Assembly: GCF_027942865.1 (NCBI RefSeq)
Contig: NC_134521.1
Location: forward strand, 1,192,501-1,256,500
Length of the DNA: 64,000 nt
Direction of reading: 5' to 3'
Source of the DNA: Odontesthes bonariensis
Taxonomy: Eukaryota > Chordata > Actinopteri > Atheriniformes > Atherinopsidae
Below the pieces are notes generated by a model that saw nothing but the letters and a program-made list of their open reading frames with translations, ran no database searches and was not told where the DNA came from. The translations under genes and the position numbers were made by a program. Positions 57,921 to 64,000 of the stretch are shown here, piece by piece; within the stretch, counting starts at the first letter, position 1; each line of letters opens with the position of its first letter.

Positions 57921-59076
57921 TGCTAGCGGCCCCTTCTGGCTGCCTGGCGGTGGTTCACATCTACAGACCCGTTGCCTTACAGCTATCAGAGTAAATGAAA
58001 CCAGGTATGCTAATCTCACCACCTTTCATCATATTAAGCATATTAAGTCTTTTTTATGTTATAAATGTTATATGCTGCTCAAAGGATCGAGACTTCCTTT
58101 AAAATGAGTTCAGCTGTTTTTACTCTCATTCATTCATGAGCCTTCCTGTTTCTGACTGATCACGTGTTTAGGGCTGATCAGGACTTTGGACAGAACTGAA
58201 CTTTCTGTTCTCTGTTCGAGTCACAAACAGCAGCTGGGATTTCATTTAAATTAGAATACCTACAGCTGAAAATTCATCAGTAATTTGGTCCAACAGATGA
58301 ACAAATATTACCAGATACATTATATTACTTTAACCTAAAGAAACACGCTTTTAATCTATAATATCTACAGAAACGTGTCCCAATCAAACCAGGAGCAGAA
58401 AACACCTTATTGAAACAATAAATGAATTACTTTATCAGATAAACCAATAAGTTTCTGTTTCTGACAGAGTATTTGGCCACTGTTTGTCTGGTTTATGGGA
58501 AATGTAATGAGACAGAGAGACGTGCATCTGTCTGTGTTTAAGGAACTAACAGACGACTTTGGTTTCGTCTTCTTTTTCTGTTTTATTCTGTTCTCCCTCA
58601 CAGAGGAACCAACACCCAGCAGCTGAGGCAACGACAGGAAGAGCTCTAAAACTGGAGTCACCACATTTACAGAATATTCTCACAGCTGTGAAGAGTTCTC
58701 CCAACTTTCCCAGGACAGAAAAACCCATCTGAGCCCAGAATGACTCACGGCTGACCAGAAGGTCGGACTTTTAGGGGTAAAAAGAGGGAACTTAAACAAG
58801 GTGGAGGCACATTAGGAAACATGCTAATACCGTAAATCTACTGAGCAAGAGAATCCAGCCTTTAAACATTTTAACAAACCAGATGTTCCACGTGAAAGAA
58901 AAATACAAAACAAGTGGATTCCAAAAGGGCTAAAACACGAAACATCCGGGAACAAACTGGAATTGAAACGTAGACTTAAACACCAGCGAACACAGTGTTA
59001 AACCCTGTTTTCCACACTCAGAGAGGGACTTTTTAACCTTGTTTAGCTTCTACATAGTTAGTTTTCTTTACGATCA
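57921..59076. other. Intergenic; no gene seen
   Basis: Non-repetitive sequence without a convincing frame. Minus frames at 58407-58728 overlap one another and show no domain. Confidence 0.5.
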
Positions 59077-59470
59077 TTAAAGCTGCCGTCGGCAACTTTT
59101 TTTTAGTCATATTAGCTTGAACTGTCATGGGATTCTGGAAGTAGAATATTAAATAGGCTGTTTAGTAAAAATCCCGAATTCTGTAGCTCCCTCTGAAGCC
59201 TGTAATCATGCTTGCAAAAATCGAGCGCTCCCGGCTGTTTTTAAACCAATCACGTTAGGTTTATTATTTATCTATTATCTGAGCAGAACAGTCACCAACC
59301 ACGTCTTTCATGCTGAGCGTGAGTCTGCCCCCAGCTTGTGTGCGCGCACACTGGTGTGAACTCACGTGCACAACCTCATCCACAGAGGGGGAGGGACCTG
59401 AAAGTTGTATCAGTTCCAATTTTCCGACTTTGGACTCGGAATTTTGAAAACCTGCCGACGGCAGCTTTAA
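59077..59470. mobile_element. 394-bp MITE with TTAA ends
   Basis: Begins TTAAAGCTGCCGTCGGCA and ends with the exact reverse complement TGCCGACGGCAGCTTTAA. TTAA at both ends suggests a piggyBac-like or Kolobok-like origin. No coding capacity. Confidence 0.85.
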
Positions 59471-59559
59471 GCTGTTGAACATATCAGTGCTCAATGTGTC
59501 GAGACTGGACAAAACTGGGGGTAAATTAAAGGATTCTGGACTAAATGAATCTCAGACAG

Positions 59560-60055
59560 CTAATCTCAGACAGCTAACAGTTGTTGTTAGGCTCTTATGT
59601 TCATGTGTTTGCAGCAGTTATCAGTTTTTAGTAGCAGTTAGCAGACGTTAGCAGTTTTTAGACAGCTAACAGTTGTTGTTAGGCTCTTATGTTTATGTGT
59701 TCATGCTAGCAAACAGTGTGTTGTAGCAAATATTGCCACTGCTAGCAGCAGTTAGCAGATGTTAGCAGTTTTTAGCAGCAGTTAGCAGTTTTTAGCAGCA
59801 GTTAGCAGACGTTAGCAGTTTTTAGACAGCTAACAGTTGTTGGTAGGCTCTTATGTTCATGTGTGCATGCTAGCAAACAGTGTGTTGTAGCAAATATTGC
59901 TACTGCTAGCATCTGTTAGCAGTTTTTAGCAGCAGTTAGCAGACGTTAGCAGTTTTTAAACAGCTAACAGTTGTTGTTAGGCTCTTATGTGCATGTGTGC
60001 ATGTGTGCATGCTTGCATGTTTGCATGCTAGCAAACAGTGTGTTGTAGCACATAT
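59560..60055. repeat. Compound repeat with GCTAACAGTTGTTGTTAGGC
   Basis: Four imperfect copies of a longer unit containing CAGCTAACAGTTGTTGTTAG, CTCTTATGTTCATGTG and GCAAACAGTGTGTTGTAGCA, mixed with TTAGCAG units like those at 57598-57920. Confidence 0.85.
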
Positions 60056-60644
60056 TTCACTGATGAGGGAGCAACATGCCAGATATCCATGCTTTTAGAC
60101 AATCTGTTGACAAACTCTCAGCTAGTTGAGGTAACCTGAAGTATTCAGGTAACAGATCCAGCTGAGCTGTCATCATGTAAACTGTGACGGAAGTCTTCAG
60201 CTTGAATATACTCTCATTTCTAACGATGAAAGCTGAACATGACGAGTCTGTCAGAGGCAGAGAGCTCCATATTTACCCCTCAGAACAGCGCTTCCTGACC
60301 CTGCTAACGCTAACGCTAACAATCAGACAGACCAAAGAGGAACTGTGATGAAACCGAAACAGGAAGGGTTAGTCCGACACTCTTTATTCAGCAGCTGCAA
60401 GTGTGAATGTGAGTTTGTGAAATGTTAGAAAGCCCACAGTTTTTTTTAGCATGTAATACCGCAGAATATTTATGTCTAAAGAGAGAATCGTTGTCCCTGA
60501 AACACCAAAATGTTGCTTTGACATTTGAATGTCTGTTGTTTGATGAAATCACAAAAGTTCCCGTAAATATTGGAGCTGACTATAGCTAAAACATTTAAAA
60601 ATATCAGGCTAAACATCCAGTAATGTTACCCAAACCAGAGCCAA
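60056..60644. other. Intergenic; no gene seen
   Basis: Includes a short GCTAAC triplet repeat near 60303. No coding signal. Confidence 0.5.
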
Positions 60645-61590
60645 AAACTTCCAGGGCTGAGCAGAAACATCACACATTATCAGACCCAACCAGGGCCAAA
60701 AACTTCCAGAGCTGAGCAGAAACATCACACATTATCAGACCCAACCAGGGCCAAAAACTTCCAGAGCTGAGCAGAAACATCACACATTATCAGACCCAAC
60801 CAGGGCCAAAAACTTCCAGAACTGAGCAGAAACATCACACATTATCAGACCCAACCAGGGCCAAAAACTTCCAGAGCTGAGCAGTAACATCACACATTAT
60901 CAGACCCAACCAGGGCCAAAAACTTCCAGAGCTGAGCAGAAACATCACACATTATCAGACCCAACCAGGGCCAAAAACTTCCAGAGCTGAGCAGTAACAT
61001 CACACATTATCAGACCCAACCAGGGCCAAAAACTTCCAGAGCTGAGCAGTAACATCACACATTATCAGACCCAACCAGGGCCAAAAACTTCCAGAGCTGA
61101 GCAGAAACATCACACATTATCAGACCCAACCAGGGCCAAAAACTTCCAGAGCTGAGCAGAAACATCACACATTATCAGACCCAACCAGGGCCAAAAACTT
61201 CCAGAGCTGAGCAGAAACCTCACACATTATCAGACCCAACCAGAGCCAAAAACTTCCAGAGCTGAGCAGAAACATCACACATTATCAGACCCAACCAGGG
61301 CCAAAATCTTCCAGAGCTGAGCAGAAACATCACACATTATCAGACCCAACCAGAGCCAAAAACTTCCAGAGCTGAGCAGAAACCTCACACATTATCAGAC
61401 CCAACCAGGGCCAAAAACTTCCAGAGCTGAGCAGAAACATCACACATTATCAGACCCAACCAGAGCCAAAAACTTCCAGAGCTGAGCAGAAACCTCACAC
61501 ATTATCAGACCCAACCAGGGCCAAAAACTTCCAGAGCTGAGCAGAAACCTCACACATTATCAGATCAAACCAGGGCCAAAAACTTCCAAT
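60645..61590. repeat. 55-bp minisatellite
   Basis: About 17 well-kept units with CACACATTATCAGACCCAAC and CCAAAAACTTCCAGAGCTGA. Few variants, suggesting recent growth or homogenisation. Confidence 0.95.
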
Positions 61591-62269
61591 AATATCAAAT
61601 GTCAAAACTGGCCTGAAATGAGTCAGGTTTTTGACGACTGAATGGTTTCCCACTCAGACTATTTTGGTCATTTCTGACAAATCAAAGACTTCCTGCCTCA
61701 TTTTCGGAAGTGTGACTAAAATGACTGATGTTTCTGCGTGACGTCATCCAGGCTAAAATGTAGCTGATGAGGACTAAAACAGACACAAAAATATAATTTG
61801 CTAAAAATATCCAACAAAATATGAACTGATATATATCACGTGATGACCAGAAGAACTTTTTTTTTAGAAATCTTGTTCCGGTTAAGATTCTATTTTCAAG
61901 TTTTTCTTTACTTCTCGTCATTTTGTTGATATTAATTTAGTCTAACCCTAACGCTCTGACAGAACCATTTCAAAGCTGAGAATGCCTGATTTTTTTTTTA
62001 TATAACATCAGACCTGGACAAAAAAAGTCAAGAGTATCAAACAAAATCAGGCCCGACTCAACACCTTACTTTAAATTTGAGCTTTAAAAATTAAACGAGG
62101 GATAAAACAGGTTAAAGTAAAATTAAAAGTAAAACAAAAACTTTCCCTAAATATTTAAAAATATAGGACCAAACCAGGGTGAAAATAAGCAACAATAATG
62201 GATAAAATCTGGCCCAAAAGGACAGAAGATCATTGCACTAAACCGGGACTAAAACACCTGACAATATGA
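61591..62269. other. Intergenic; AT-rich, no gene seen
   Basis: The minus frame at 61682-61921 has a hydrophobic stretch but no family resemblance and no gene context. Confidence 0.45.
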
Positions 62270-63160
62270 GATCAAACCATAGTTAACACACCCAACAATA
62301 TCAGGCCAAACCAGGGTTAAAACATCCAACAATATCAGATCAAATCATGGTTAACACACCCAACAATATCAGGCCAAAATAGGTCTAAAACATCCAACAA
62401 TATCAGATCAAATCATGATTAACATACCCAACAATATCAGGCCAAACCAGGTCTAAAACACCCAACAATATCAGGTCAAATCATGGTTAAAACATCCAAC
62501 AATATCAGGTCAAACCAAGTCTAAAACATCCAACAATATCAGGCCAAACCAAGGTTAAAACATCCAACAATATCAGGTCAAACCAGGTCTAAAACATCCA
62601 ACGATATCAGATCAAATCATGGTTATAACATCCAACAATATCAGGCCAAACAAGGGTTAAAACATCCAACAATATCAGTCCAAACCAGGTCTAAAACACC
62701 CAACAATATCAGGTCAAATCATGGTTAAAACATCCAACAATATCAGGCCAAACCAGGTCTAAAACACCCAACAATATCAGGTCAAATCATGGTTAAAACA
62801 TCCAACAATATCAGGCCAAACAAGGGTTAAAACATCCAACAATATCAGGTCAAATCATGGTTAAAACATCCAACAATATCAGGCCAAACAAGGGTTAAAA
62901 TATCCAACAATATCAGGCCAAACCAGGGTTATAACACCCAACAATATCAGGCCAAAATAGGTCTAAAACACCCAACAATATCAGGTCAAATCATGGTTAA
63001 AACATCCAACGATATCAGGCCAAACCAGGGTTATAACATCCAACAATATCAGGGCAAACCAGGTCTAAAATATCCAACAATATCAGGTCAAATCATGGTT
63101 AAAACATCCAACAATATCAGGCCAAACCAGGTCTAAAACATCCAACAATATCAGTCCAAA
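62270..63160. repeat. 34-bp minisatellite
   Basis: About 26 degenerate units of CATCCAACAATATCAGGCCA plus AACCAGGTCTAAAA, alternating with a TCAAATCATGGTTAAAA form, so a two-unit period is visible in places. Confidence 0.93.
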
Positions 63161-63164
63161 CCAG

Positions 63165-63670
63165 AGGTCCGTTTCACGTAGCAGGTTTAGTGAAAACTCT
63201 GAGTAGGTTAACCCTGAAATGAAGGAAACCCTGAGTTTTCCGTTTCACAAAGGGAGGTAACTCAACCCCGAGAAAGTGGGGTAACTCTAGCCTGTTTCAC
63301 AAAGAGAGGTAACTTAACCTCTCGGTCAGTTACCGTAGTAACAGACTCTCTGAACCTAACCTGGTCGGGACCAGGTTTTATTCAAGAAACCTTGAGTTTC
63401 TCTCTGTCTCCGCCCTCTTTCAGCCACACACGCCATTTGATTTCCTCATTCATTCAGTCAGCAGAGCGAGTTCTTCTACTTCTATAAGTCCATTAGGCAC
63501 AGTAGGAGGCGACTTTTTTCACGAACATGTCCTTTGACAACGATCCCGTGGATGAAGGTGCAGCATTACTGCGCAGAGAAATAAATATTCGTCGGAGATG
63601 GTTATCAGACCGCGCATAGATTTTTGCATTTACAGACAATTATCTTTTTGAGCGGCACCATCAGAATGTG
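63165..63670 (+). mobile_element. 5' part of a second PIF/Harbinger element
   Basis: Starts GGTCCGTTTCACGTAGCAGG, a form I associate with fish Harbinger elements. At 63527 an ATG opens a frame beginning MSFDNDPVDEGAALLRREIN, like the N-terminus of HARBI1-type transposases, but it stops within about 30 codons, consistent with a frameshift. Homology fades after about 63665. Confidence 0.75.
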
Positions 63671-64000
63671 TTGGGACAAAAGAAAAAAAAGACATAAAAG
63701 ACAAATAAATATTTATATGAATAGGCTTAAAAAAGACATATAAAGGCCTATTATATTTTATAAAGGCACTCGTGTCTTGGGGGTGGATTCCCTCTGGGGA
63801 TTCCCTCAGCCACTGCCCAGTTAGAGGTGGCGGCCACCACCCGTTTTATGGGCATCTGCCTTCTTTCTGTTGACTCAGTAGAAATCTGTGTTAGTTTAAA
63901 TAGGCTTAATTATTTAACAGAACATGATATAGATGATGACTCTAAATTGTCCTTCGGAGTGACTGTGAGTGTGTATGGTTGTTTGTCTCGTTTGTCTCTA
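63671..64000. other. Possible dispersed repeat at the window end
   Basis: No gene seen. The last 70 bases (CTAAATTGTCC and GTGTATGGTTGTTTGTCTC) resemble a common fish dispersed repeat cut by the window edge. Identification is from general familiarity only. Confidence 0.4.

Overview
The window looks like nuclear DNA of a teleost fish. Genes are split by GT-AG introns, two adjacent genes are clear vertebrate orthologues (pgap2 and rhog, also neighbours in mammals), and the interspersed repeats are typical fish DNA transposons (PIF/Harbinger, hAT with BED-finger remnants, TTAA-type MITEs) plus a LINE tail. Nothing is bacterial or viral: no operons and no CRISPR array. I recognised no tRNA or rRNA gene, but I could not scan for them exhaustively.

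Layout. (1) 1-13.5 kb: an eight-exon minus-strand gene for a TIM-family (HAVCR/TIMD) immunoglobulin-mucin receptor of 270 codons, with introns swollen by minisatellites and nested transposons. (2) 14.0-19.5 kb: two long minisatellites. (3) 19.4-32.8 kb, minus strand: a GIMAP/AIG1-type GTPase (two exons) and, upstream of it, four exons of a protein I do not recognise. They are separated by about 8 kb that is almost entirely two tandem arrays. Their reading phases match, so they may be one gene. (4) 35.9-39.5 kb: pgap2 on the plus strand, five coding exons, 254 residues. (5) 42.6-45.5 kb: rhog on the minus strand, three coding exons, 191 residues, tail-to-tail with pgap2. (6) 45.6-64 kb: no host gene found; arrays, a Harbinger element inserted into a 21-bp array, inverted copies of a non-autonomous transposon, a TTAA MITE and the start of another Harbinger element.

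The dominant feature is tandem repetition. By eye about 36 kb of the 64 kb lies in some 27 unrelated minisatellite arrays with units of 5 to about 123 bp. Most long open reading frames here (for example 2607-4283, 46674-49031 and 50051-52792) are by-products of arrays without stop codons and are not reported as genes. Several arrays touch gene function: one supplies the last codons and repeated AATAAA signals of the GIMAP gene, one presents hundreds of 5'-splice-site-like sequences right after an exon, and those in pgap2 and rhog introns repeat CRE-like and ETS-like sites. At least two arrays appear to have grown from sequence inside transposons.

The genes do not form one pathway. The TIM-like receptor (phosphatidylserine and immune recognition) and the GIMAP GTPase (lymphocyte-associated in mammals) are both immune-type families. 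PGAP2 remodels GPI-anchor lipids in the Golgi, and RhoG controls actin and engulfment signalling.
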